A stretch of 8,018 nucleotides of DNA from Reyranella sp. (GTDB lineage: Bacteria; Pseudomonadota; Alphaproteobacteria; Reyranellales; Reyranellaceae), in assembly GCA_004296815.1 (NCBI GenBank), contig SCVT01000592.1:1-8018 (forward strand), written 5' to 3'. Positions 1-7,803 of the stretch are shown here, piece after piece. The translations under genes were made by a program, and so were the position numbers. The notes under the pieces are model-generated. The model made no database searches and was not told where the DNA came from. It worked only from the letters and a program-made list of their open reading frames with translations. Each line of letters opens with the position of its first letter. The first letter of the stretch is position 1.

Positions 1-1076
1 TCGTCCTTGTAGAGGCCGAGCTTGATCAGGCGGTTCTGGATGTCGAGCACGGTCTCGCGCGAGATCGGCTGGTCGTCGTCGGGCGCGGCCTGCTGCACGC
101 CGGAGCCGCCGGCGATCTGGCGGGCGAGGATGCCGACCGATAGCGCGTAGAGCGTCGAGCGGTTCCAGTTCATCACCGCCTTGAAGTTCGGATAGATGAT
201 GAAGGCAGGGCCGCGGAAGCCGGCCGGCAGCAGGATCGAGGCCGGCTCGTCGGACGCGGGCAGCGCGCCGCCGCCCGGCTTCTTCACGCCCATCGCAGCC
301 CACGCCTTGACCGGCTTTTCAACGGTCGTGTCGGCCTGATCGAGCGGGAAGCCGCGCGGCAGGAACACCTCCTCGCTCGAGGGCAGACCGGGTTTCCAGC
401 CGATGCCGCGCAGGAAGTTGGCGGCCGAGGCGAAGGCGTCGGGCAGGCTGTTCCAGATGTCGATGCGGCCGTTGCCGTCGCGGTCGACCGCCCATTTGGT
501 GAAGGTCGACGGCATGAACTGCATGTTGCCCATGGCGCCGGCCCAGGAGCCGCGCATCTGCTCGCTGGTCATGTGGTTCATGTTGAGGATGCGCAGCGCC
601 TGCACGGTCTCGTTGCTGAAGAAGGCCTGGCGCTTGGTCATGCAGGCGAGCGTCGCCACGGAGCGGACGACGCGGAAGTCGCCCATGTAGGTGCCGTAAT
701 TGGTCTCGATGCCCCAAAAGGCCATGAGATACTGCGGCGGCACGCCGTACTCGGCCTGCAGCGCATCGAGGAGCTGGCGATGCTGCGCCATGCGCTGCTG
801 GCCCTTGGCGATGCGGTCGGCCGAAACGGTGCCGCCGACATACTTCGCGTAGGTCAGCGAGAACTCGGGCTGGCGGTTGTCGAGGTCGACCACCTTCTGG
901 TCGGGCGTCAGGCCCTGGAAGGCGCGGTCGGCGATCGCGGCTGGTACGCCCTGCTTCATGGCGTCGGCCTTGATGTTCTGCAGGCAGTCGCGGAAGCCGC
1001 TGTCCTGAGCGAACGCGGGGCCTGCGAGGAGCGCCGTCGTTGCGGCGAGGAGCATGACTCTCGAGAAGGGGATCAT
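1..1076 (-). CDS. Lytic murein transglycosylase, MltB family (3' end outside window)
   Basis: This is a periplasmic enzyme of the MltB/Slt35 type (GH103), which cleaves the MurNAc-GlcNAc bond of peptidoglycan to form 1,6-anhydroMurNAc. Translating the minus strand from 1076 gives 358 residues before the window ends. Residues 1-23 look like a signal peptide: an early Arg, a hydrophobic Leu/Ala core, and AFA before Gln24. There is no lipobox cysteine, so it is probably soluble. WGIETNYG at 121-128 carries the expected catalytic Glu124 (Glu162 in E. coli Slt35). The family motif GAMGNMQFMPSTF is at 180-192, and DRDGNGRIDIW at 198-208 resembles the EF-hand-like loop of Slt35. From about residue 340 a PG_binding_1-type domain begins (ETVLDIQNRLIKLGLY) and runs off the window. 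ATG 1076 is preferred over ATG 1055 because it supplies the charged N-region of the signal, although its ribosome site is weak. The start lies 13 bases after the pmbA stop, so it is probably the last or a late gene of the leuA transcript. Confidence 0.93.
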   Translation of the reverse strand, partial: MIPFSRVMLLAATTALLAGPAFAQDSGFRDCLQNIKADAMKQGVPAAIADRAFQGLTPDQKVVDLDNRQPEFSLTYAKYVGGTVSADRIAKGQQRMAQHRQLLDALQAEYGVPPQYLMAFWGIETNYGTYMGDFRVVRSVATLACMTKRQAFFSNETVQALRILNMNHMTSEQMRGSWAGAMGNMQFMPSTFTKWAVDRDGNGRIDIWNSLPDAFASAANFLRGIGWKPGLPSSEEVFLPRGFPLDQADTTVEKPVKAWAAMGVKKPGGGALPASDEPASILLPAGFRGPAFIIYPNFKAVMNWNRSTLYALSVGILARQIAGGSGVQQAAPDDDQPISRETVLDIQNRLIKLGLYKD

Positions 1077-1089
1077 ACCCCGGAGAATA

Positions 1090-2442
1090 TCACGACCCGG
1101 CGACGGTCATCCCGTCAATTCGCACCGTCGGCGCATTGGTCGAGCTCTTGAATTGCAGGTCGTTGGCCGGCGTCATCTTGAGGAACATGTCCTTGAGATT
1201 GCCAGCGACGGTGATGCCGCTCACCGGCCAGGCGAGCTCGCCCTTTTCGATCCAGAAGCCCGAAGCGCCGCGGCTGTAGTCGCCGGTCACTCCGTTCACG
1301 CCATGACCGATCATGTCGGTGATGAAGAGGCCGCTCTTGATGTCGCCGATCAGCTCCTCGACCGAGACCTTGCCCTTCTCGAGATAGAGGTTCGAGCTGG
1401 TGGGCGAGGGCGGACCGGAGACGCCACGCGCGGCGTGGCCGGTCGGCTTCAGGTTGAGCTGGCGGGCCGCGGCAAGGTCGAGGAACCAGGTCGTGAGCAC
1501 GCCGTCGTCGATCACGGCGCGGCGCGTGGTCTGCAGCCCCTCGGCGTCGAACGGCCGGCTGCCCAGCCCGCGCTTGCGCAGCGGGTTGTCGAGGATGCGG
1601 ATACCCTCGGCGAACACGCGCTGGCCCATCCTGTCCTTGAGGAACGACGTACCGCGCGCCACGGCGCGGCCGTTGATGGCGCCTGCGAGATGGCTGACGA
1701 GGCCGCCCGAGACGCGGCGGTCGTAGATCACGGGCACGCGTGCGCTCTGGGTCTTGCGCGGGTTGAGGCGGCGGACGACGAACTTGCCGGCGTTGCGGCC
1801 GACCTTGGCCGGCGCCATCAGGTCCTCGATATGGACCGCGCTGGTCCACTCATAGTCGCGTTCCATGCCGGTGCCTTCGCCGGCGAGGACCGAGCAGGAG
1901 AGCGAGCTGCCGCTGCGCTTGTAGCCGCCGGAAAAGCCGTTGCTGGCGGCCAGCATGACGGAGGTGCGGCCCCAGCCCGCCTCGGCGCCCTCGGAATTGG
2001 TGACACCCTTCACGGCGCGGGCCGCATCCTCGGCTTCGGCGGCCATGGCGAGCAGCTTCTTGGCCGACGGCCGCGACTTGTCGTTGAGATCGAGGTCCGG
2101 CCATTTGCGGGCCAGCAGCTCCTCCGGCGCGATGCCGCACACCGGGTCCTCCGGCACGACCCTGGCCATGTCGACGGCGCGGCTCGCGAGCGCGCGCAGT
2201 GACTTGGGATCGAAGTCGGTCGAGGAGACGAAGGCCTGGCGGGTGCCGACGAAGACGCGCAGGCCGAGGTCGCGGCCCTCGCTGCTCTCGAGCTTCTCGC
2301 GCTTGCCCAGCCGCTGGGCGACGGAGATCGACTCGCCGTTGACGTAGAGCGCGTCGGCGGCGTCGGCACCGGCGGCCTTCGCCCATTTCAGGAGATCGGC
2401 GAGGAGGGACGGGTCGGGCGCGGTGATCTTTGCTTTGGCCAT
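1090..2442 (-). CDS. pmbA: TldD/PmbA family protein, PmbA (TldE) subtype
   Basis: This 450-residue protein has about the usual PmbA/TldE length. In E. coli, TldD and PmbA form a heterodimeric cytoplasmic protease that matures microcin B17 and degrades unfolded peptides and CcdA. TldD carries the zinc HExxxH site and PmbA does not. No HExxxH is visible here, and the C-terminal signature GHGVNGVTGDYSRGASG at about 379-395, followed by FWIEKGELAWPVSGITVAGN, is typical of PmbA. The N-terminal region has the family pattern around GLRVFVGTRQAFVSSTD. ATG 2442 is chosen because the peptide MAKAKITAPDPSLLADLLKW starts a normal PmbA N-terminus. The reading frame is open further upstream to 2574, but that part overlaps the membrane-protein gene and looks unlike PmbA. 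No strong Shine-Dalgarno is visible before 2442, so translation may depend on coupling to the upstream stop 17 bases away. No TldD partner is in the window. Confidence 0.93.
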   Translation of the reverse strand: MAKAKITAPDPSLLADLLKWAKAAGADAADALYVNGESISVAQRLGKREKLESSEGRDLGLRVFVGTRQAFVSSTDFDPKSLRALASRAVDMARVVPEDPVCGIAPEELLARKWPDLDLNDKSRPSAKKLLAMAAEAEDAARAVKGVTNSEGAEAGWGRTSVMLAASNGFSGGYKRSGSSLSCSVLAGEGTGMERDYEWTSAVHIEDLMAPAKVGRNAGKFVVRRLNPRKTQSARVPVIYDRRVSGGLVSHLAGAINGRAVARGTSFLKDRMGQRVFAEGIRILDNPLRKRGLGSRPFDAEGLQTTRRAVIDDGVLTTWFLDLAAARQLNLKPTGHAARGVSGPPSPTSSNLYLEKGKVSVEELIGDIKSGLFITDMIGHGVNGVTGDYSRGASGFWIEKGELAWPVSGITVAGNLKDMFLKMTPANDLQFKSSTNAPTVRIDGMTVAGS

Positions 2443-2459
2443 GACGGCCGTTCTACGCG

Positions 2460-2780
2460 CTAACGGGAGGTGTCGTCGAGATAGTAGGAGAAGAAGAACA
2501 CGCCCGTGGCGGCGATGCCGAGCGTCCAGAACAGCGCCCGCACGAAGTCCGCCACCACCACCTGGTCCGGCCACAATCTCATCACCGCGTCGGCGCCGAA
2601 CTGGTGGCCCAGCACGCCGATCATCCCGCCCAGCATCAGCGACAGCGCGCCGTTCCAGATGTGGCGCACCGTGCGCATGGCCGGGCCCTCGCGCCGCCGC
2701 AGCGGCGAGCTGGGATCCGGCGGCACCGCCAGGTTGGAATTGGCGGCCGGCTGATGCGGTGCGTGGACGGGTCTGGCCAA
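2460..2780 (-). CDS. Small two-helix membrane protein, unknown function (TTG start)
   Basis: I do not recognise a family for this 106-residue protein. The first 40 residues are Pro/Arg-rich and probably cytoplasmic. Two hydrophobic segments follow, at about 42-60 (WNGALSLMLGGMIGVLGH) and about 80-101 (VRALFWTLGIAATGVFFFSYYL), separated by a short loop with Asp and Arg. A short charged tail (DDTSR) ends the protein. The TTG start at 2780 lies one base past the leuA stop and has GGGAG (2790-2786) five bases upstream, inside the end of leuA, so translation is probably coupled to leuA. An internal ATG at 2678 (residue 35) would give a shorter protein that keeps both helices, and it is the main alternative start. 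The stop is 17 bases before pmbA. Clean spacing on both sides and a plausible membrane topology support a real gene, but nothing here shows its role. Confidence 0.72.
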   Translation of the reverse strand: MARPVHAPHQPAANSNLAVPPDPSSPLRRREGPAMRTVRHIWNGALSLMLGGMIGVLGHQFGADAVMRLWPDQVVVADFVRALFWTLGIAATGVFFFSYYLDDTSR

Positions 2781-2781
2781 C

Positions 2782-4701
<1,920 letters not shown>

Positions 4702-4717
4702 TCAGGTCTCGTGCTGC

Positions 4718-4733
4718 CGCTGAGCGGTCAGCG
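4718..4733 (-). repeat. Short hairpin over the stop codon of the downstream Tyr-rich gene
   Basis: CGCTGA and TCAGCG form a perfect six-pair stem around a four-base loop. The TGA stop at 4730-4728 is inside the stem. It may stabilise the 3' end of the message. There is no T-tract, so I do not call it an intrinsic terminator. Confidence 0.35.
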
Positions 4734-5000
4734 CAGAGGAATGTTGATGCTGACGCCCGGCTGCACCGGAGCGTAGTAGACGGGTGGCGGCGCATAGTAG
4801 GCCGGGGCCGGCACGTAGTAGACCGGTCGCGGCGTGTAGTACTTGATCTTCGGCGGCTTGTAGTAATGGCCGCCGTAATAGTGGTGATGGTGGTGCTTCT
4901 TCCAGCCACCCTCGCCGGCCTCCGCCTCAGGCGCGCCGACGAACATCGCCGCGCCTGCGGCCGCAACGAAGCCCAACCAAGTCGTGCGAAGCTTGCTCAT
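4728..5000 (-). CDS. Exported Tyr/Pro/His-rich small protein, copy B
   Basis: This 90-residue protein has a clear Sec signal peptide: MSKLRTTWLG, a hydrophobic Ala-rich stretch, then EAEA before Gly29. The mature part of about 62 residues has almost no ordinary globular sequence. It begins GEGGWKK, then a run of five His followed by YYGGHYY, a basic stretch KPPKIKYY, and proline-tyrosine repeats such as PAPAYYAPPPVYYAP. It ends in PGVSINIPLR, nearly identical to the end of its upstream neighbour. The start has an excellent ribosome site, AAGGAG, seven bases before ATG 5000. It lies 20 bases after the stop of the paralogue at 5332-5021, so the two are probably cotranscribed. Similar Tyr/Pro-repeat exported proteins occur in alphaproteobacteria, usually annotated as hypothetical. 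A cell-envelope or extracellular role is likely from the signal peptide, and the His cluster could bind metal. Both are inferences. Confidence 0.85.
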   Translation of the reverse strand: MSKLRTTWLGFVAAAGAAMFVGAPEAEAGEGGWKKHHHHHYYGGHYYKPPKIKYYTPRPVYYVPAPAYYAPPPVYYAPVQPGVSINIPLR

Positions 5001-5020
5001 GAGCGTGCTCCTTCTTCTGG

Positions 5021-5332
5021 TCAGCGCAGAGGCAGGTTGATGCTTATGCCCGGCGGGGGCGCGTAGACCGGGTAGGCCGGCGCATAGGCGACCGGCGCCG
5101 GGTAGTAGACGACCGGCCGCGGCGGCGGGGCGTAAACGACGGGCGGCGGGGCGTAGTAGGGCGCCGGGGCCACGACGTACGCAGGTGCCGGGGCGTAGTA
5201 GTAGCCGCGCCACTTCTTGCCTTCGCCGGCCATCGCGGCGGTTCCTCCCATCAGAATTGCGCCGGCCAGTCCCGCGGCGCCCAATGTTCGCAACGTCGAT
5301 CCGATCCGGGCTCTCGTCACGTCCGTGCTCAT
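5021..5332 (-). CDS. Exported Tyr/Pro-rich small protein, copy A
   Basis: This 103-residue protein is the first gene of a tandem pair. Residues 1-35 form a signal peptide: Arg residues at 7, 9 and 15, a Gly/Ala/Leu core, and AMA before Gly36. The mature part begins GEGKKWRGYYY and then consists of proline-tyrosine-alanine-valine repeats (PAPAY, PAPYYAPPPVVYAPPP, RPVVYYPAPVAYAPAYPVYAPPP). It ends in PGISINLPLR, matching the PGVSINIPLR end of copy B. It lacks copy B's His cluster. AAAGGAG eight bases before ATG 5332 is a strong ribosome site. A hairpin lies just upstream of that site, and the gene diverges from the CoA-transferase at 5456. Function is unknown. The composition suggests an extended, possibly polyproline-II-like chain in the periplasm or outer envelope. 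Confidence 0.85.
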   Translation of the reverse strand: MSTDVTRARIGSTLRTLGAAGLAGAILMGGTAAMAGEGKKWRGYYYAPAPAYVVAPAPYYAPPPVVYAPPPRPVVYYPAPVAYAPAYPVYAPPPGISINLPLR

Positions 5333-5348
5333 TGTCTTCTCTCCTTTG

Positions 5349-5371
5349 CTGCAGGGTGGAAACGCCTGCAG
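5349..5371 (-). repeat. Hairpin in the 5' leader of the Tyr-rich pair
   Basis: CTGCAGG (5349-5355) and CCTGCAG (5365-5371) are perfect seven-base arms around a nine-base loop. On the minus-strand message the hairpin ends one base before the AAAGGAG ribosome site of copy A. It could stabilise the message, influence ribosome access or be a protein-binding site. Confidence 0.4.
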
Positions 5372-5378
5372 GTCGCCC

Positions 5379-5439
5379 ATGTTGCACCCGGATTTGCCCG
5401 CTTGCCGGTGACCAACTTGTGGTAATCGGGATGCAACAT
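5379..5439. repeat. Long inverted repeat in the divergent promoter region
   Basis: ATGTTGCA (5379-5386) and TGCAACAT (5432-5439) are perfect eight-base arms. They extend by CCCG/CGGG if one extra A in the right arm is bulged, giving twelve paired positions across a spacer of about 41 bases. It sits between the divergent Tyr-rich gene and CoA-transferase. Two half-sites of a transcription factor acting on both promoters are one reading. No convincing -35/-10 pair was found in either direction. Confidence 0.4.
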
Positions 5440-5455
5440 CGGAGGGAAGGTTCAG

Positions 5456-6649
5456 ATGGCAGGTCCGCTGGCCGGCGTTCGCATTCTCGACTGCACGACC
5501 GTCGTGCTGGGTCCGTGGGCGGCGCAGCAATTGGGCGATCTTGGGGCAGACGTGATCAAGATCGAGCCGCCGGAAGGCGACACGACCCGTCAGCTCGGCC
5601 CGGCACGCAATCCCGGCATGGCCGCCTTCTATCTCGGCTGCAATCGTTCCAAGCGCTCGATCGTGCTCGACCTCAAGCAGGAGGCCGGCCGCAAGGCGCT
5701 GTTCAAGCTCGCCGAGACCGCCGACGTGCTGATGCACAACTACCGGCCCGATCCCGCGAAGCGGCTGGGCGTCGAGTACGAGGCCTTCGAGAAGATCAAC
5801 CCGCGCCTGGTCTACCTCGCGACCTATGGCTATCGCGCCGCCGGTCCGATGGGCGCCAAGGCCGCCTACGACGACATCATCCAGGCGGGCTCGGGCCTCG
5901 CGGCGCTGCAGAGCGTGGTCGCGGGCCAGCCGCGCTTCCTGCCCACGATCGTGGCCGACAAGACGAGCTCCAACGGAGTCGTCTCTGCGCTGCTCGCCGC
6001 CCTGTTCGCGCGCGAGCGAACCGGCAAGGGCCAGTCGGTCGAGGTGCCGATGTACGAAACCCTGGTCTCGTTCGTCATGGTCGAGCATCTCTACGGCGAG
6101 ACGTTCAAGCCGGCGCTCGAGACAGCGGGCTACAAGCGCGTGCTCAACAAGGAGCGGCGGCCCTATCCGTCGAAGGACGGCTTCTTCGCGCTGCTGCCCT
6201 ATACCGACGGCCACTGGAAGGAGTTCTGCACCCTGGTCGGCCGTGACGACCTCGCGAAGGATCCGCGATTCACGTCGCTCGCCAACCGGCTGAAGAACGT
6301 CGAGGCCTACTACTCGACGCTGGCCGGGCTCTGCGCCGAGCGCACCAACGCCGAGTGGGTGGCGCTGCTTGGCAAATCCAACGTGCCGCACGGGCCGGTG
6401 AACACGCTCGACGACCTGTTCGTCGATCCGCAGCTCGAGGCCACGGGCTTCTGGAAGGAAGTCGATCATCCCACCGAGGGCAAGCTGCGCATGACCGACA
6501 TCCCGCCGCGCTTCAGCAAGACCAAGCCCGAAGTGACGCGCCTGCAGCCGAGGCTGGGCGAGCACAGCGTCGAGGTCCTGCGCGAGGCCGGGTTTACGCA
6601 GGCCGAAATCGACGCCATGCTGAAGTCCGGCGCGACCAAGGCGGCATAG
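5456..6649 (+). CDS. CaiB/BaiF family (class III) CoA-transferase
   Basis: Class III CoA-transferases move CoA between carboxylic acids in the cytoplasm, as in formyl-CoA, carnitine and succinate-dependent acyl-CoA transferases. At 397 residues it has the usual length. The N-terminal MAGPLAGVRILDCTTVVLGP, then LGDLGADVIKIEPPEGD, and HNYRPDPAKRLGV at 94-106 are family hallmarks. In IVADKTSSNG, Asp168 falls where the catalytic aspartate lies (Asp169 in oxalobacter formyl-CoA transferase). TGKGQSVEVPMYE at 189-201 is another conserved block. The substrate cannot be read from the sequence. The start has GGAGGGAAGG five bases before ATG 5456. The following Bug/TctC gene begins 41 bases after the stop with no terminator between, so the pair is probably one operon, and the bound organic acid may be the acid activated here. 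That link is inference. The last codons and the downstream spacer reappear as a relic at 7689-7803. Confidence 0.94.
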   Translation: MAGPLAGVRILDCTTVVLGPWAAQQLGDLGADVIKIEPPEGDTTRQLGPARNPGMAAFYLGCNRSKRSIVLDLKQEAGRKALFKLAETADVLMHNYRPDPAKRLGVEYEAFEKINPRLVYLATYGYRAAGPMGAKAAYDDIIQAGSGLAALQSVVAGQPRFLPTIVADKTSSNGVVSALLAALFARERTGKGQSVEVPMYETLVSFVMVEHLYGETFKPALETAGYKRVLNKERRPYPSKDGFFALLPYTDGHWKEFCTLVGRDDLAKDPRFTSLANRLKNVEAYYSTLAGLCAERTNAEWVALLGKSNVPHGPVNTLDDLFVDPQLEATGFWKEVDHPTEGKLRMTDIPPRFSKTKPEVTRLQPRLGEHSVEVLREAGFTQAEIDAMLKSGATKAA

Positions 6650-6690
6650 ACCGCCACGATCGAAAGTCGCCGCCTTGAGGGAGGCGACCC

Positions 6691-7662
6691 ATGATCATTC
6701 GGCGTAATCTTCTGCGCATCGGCATGGCGGCTTCGGTGCTGCCGGCTCCTGCAATTGCCCAGGCCTGGCCCGCCAAGCCGATCAAGATCGTCTGCACCTA
6801 TCCGCCGGGCGGTCTCACCGACATCTTCTCCCGCGCCTACGGCGAATACGTGTCGGCCAAGCTCGGCCAGCCGGTCGTGGTCGAGAACAAGACGGGTGCC
6901 GCGGGGGCGATCGGCGCCGAGCAGGTCAAGCTGTCGCCGCCCGACGGCTACACGCTGATGTTCACCAACTCCACCACGATGGTGCAGAACAAGGTCCTGT
7001 TCAAAAAGCTGCCCTACGACCCCGACAAGGATTTCACCCTCGTCGCCTGGTTCAACACCGGCCACCTGCCGACGGCGGTCAACAAGGACGTCCCGGTGAA
7101 GAACATCGCGGAGTTCAAGGCCTGGGCCAAGGACCGCAAGGTGTCGGTCGCGACCTACGGCATCGGCTCCTTCGCCCATGTGGTGGCGGCGACCTTGAAC
7201 AAGAACCACGGCTTCAACCTGGAAGCCGTGCACTATCGCGGCGAAGGATCGATGTGGCAGGACGTGGGCTCGGGCAACGTGCAGGCCGCGACCGGCAGCT
7301 ACGCCTCGCAGCTGCCCTTCCTGCAACAGGGTTCGGTCAAGGTGATCGCCGTGCCGACGCTCGAGCGCATGAAGAAGCTGCCCGACGTCCCGACGTTCTA
7401 CGAGCAGGGCCTGACCGACAAGGCCTTCCAGGTGCGCGGCTGGGTCGGCTGCGCGGCGCCCGCCGGCACGCCAGACGCGATCGTGCAGAAGCTCTCCGAG
7501 CTCATGGTCGAGGCCGGCAAGACCGAGCGCGTGCTGAAGATCAACGACCAGTTCGGCATCGACGAGGGCGCGCGCGACCGGGCCTATTTCAAGAAGGTCC
7601 TCGACGAGGAGGGGCCGGTGGTGCTCGAGGTCATCAAGAGTCTCAACATCGAGCCGCAATAG
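6691..7662 (+). CDS. Tripartite tricarboxylate transporter substrate-binding protein (Bug/TctC family), copy 1
   Basis: This 323-residue periplasmic binding protein has the usual Bug/TctC length. Residues 1 to about 25 form an export signal, MIIRRNLLRIG then a hydrophobic stretch to PAIAQA. The adjacent Arg pair resembles a relaxed Tat motif, but the neighbour's is clearer. The mature part opens with WPAKPIKIV. Family motifs follow in order: YPPGGLTDIFSR (37-48), VENKTGAAGAIGA (64-76) and SPPDGYTLM (82-90). Bug proteins bind carboxylates or similar small polar molecules and either feed TctA/TctB membrane partners or act as orphan sensors. No TctA or TctB is in the window. GAGGGAGG six bases before ATG 6691 is a strong ribosome site. 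It follows the CoA-transferase by 41 bases and is paralogous to the gene at 7804. Confidence 0.93.
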   Translation: MIIRRNLLRIGMAASVLPAPAIAQAWPAKPIKIVCTYPPGGLTDIFSRAYGEYVSAKLGQPVVVENKTGAAGAIGAEQVKLSPPDGYTLMFTNSTTMVQNKVLFKKLPYDPDKDFTLVAWFNTGHLPTAVNKDVPVKNIAEFKAWAKDRKVSVATYGIGSFAHVVAATLNKNHGFNLEAVHYRGEGSMWQDVGSGNVQAATGSYASQLPFLQQGSVKVIAVPTLERMKKLPDVPTFYEQGLTDKAFQVRGWVGCAAPAGTPDAIVQKLSELMVEAGKTERVLKINDQFGIDEGARDRAYFKKVLDEEGPVVLEVIKSLNIEPQ

Positions 7663-7668
7663 GCGCGG

Positions 7669-7706
7669 GGCGGCTTCTCCTGCCTTGCCTTCGCCACGAA
7701 GCCGCC
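7669..7706 (+). terminator. Possible intrinsic terminator after the first Bug gene
   Basis: GGCGGCTTC (7669-7677) and GAAGCCGCC (7698-7706) are perfect nine-base arms around a 20-base loop, six bases after the stop. Only three T residues follow. The right arm is also part of the CoA-transferase relic (its Glu-Ala-Ala codons), so the pairing may be partly fortuitous. A competing CTTCG-CCA-CGAAG hairpin lies within the region at 7689-7701. Confidence 0.45.
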
Positions 7707-7769
7707 TTTACGCGGTGCGGAATCGCAGCCATGCTGAACATTGGCGCGACCCCACGGCAAAGACCGTAA
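7689..7769 (+). pseudogene. Relic of a class III CoA-transferase C-terminus
   Basis: Read in the right frame this stretch gives LRHEAAFTRCGIAAMLNIGAT then PRQRP and a stop. The end of the intact CoA-transferase reads LREAGFTQAEIDAMLKSGAT from 6578. With one codon inserted after LR, 11 of the next 19 residues match. Identical DNA blocks include TTTACGC, GCCATGCTGAA and GGCGCGACC. After the last block, CGGCA-AGACCG (one mismatch), a GGGAGG ribosome site and ATGATC follow in both places. The Bug ATG is 53 bases after GGCGCGACC in the first copy and 52 in the second. No start codon or CoA-transferase body is left, because the first Bug gene occupies the sequence upstream. This is a duplication remnant, not a working gene. 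Confidence 0.75.
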
Positions 7770-7803
7770 CCAAGCAAATCGCCGCGCCGCAGGGAGGCTA
7801 TTG

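Noticed and set aside
1054..2202. Plus-strand open frame (382 codons) opposite pmbA
   Set aside because: It is antisense to an intact PmbA with its signature motif. Composition is typical of a shadow frame.
2443..2574. N-terminal extension of PmbA
   Set aside because: The extension is Gly/Arg/Leu low-complexity from the overlapping membrane-protein gene and does not look like a PmbA N-terminus.
4880..4900. Poly-His tract (CAC/CAT repeats) as an affinity-tag or vector artefact
   Set aside because: It uses mixed His codons inside a natural Tyr/His-rich chain with a signal peptide and a paralogue next door. Nothing vector-like surrounds it.
4728..5387. A 219-residue single protein spanning both Tyr-rich genes
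   Set aside because: Only the last 90 residues have sensible composition. The upstream part is copy A in the wrong frame, and ATG 5000 has a strong ribosome site and begins a signal peptide.
5021..6565. Long minus-strand open frame (514 codons) extending the Tyr-rich copy A upstream through the CoA-transferase
   Set aside because: The part above 5332 is antisense to the CoA-transferase. The real gene starts at ATG 5332 with a strong ribosome site and a signal peptide.
6640..6655. Small hairpin GGCGG/CCGCC over the CoA-transferase stop as a terminator
   Set aside because: The stem is five pairs with no T-tract, and the next gene starts shortly after with a good ribosome site. Not called.
6466..7659. 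Minus-strand open frame (397 codons) opposite the first Bug gene
   Set aside because: It mirrors a clear Bug/TctC protein. The translation is low-complexity His/Arg/Leu/Gly without a domain.
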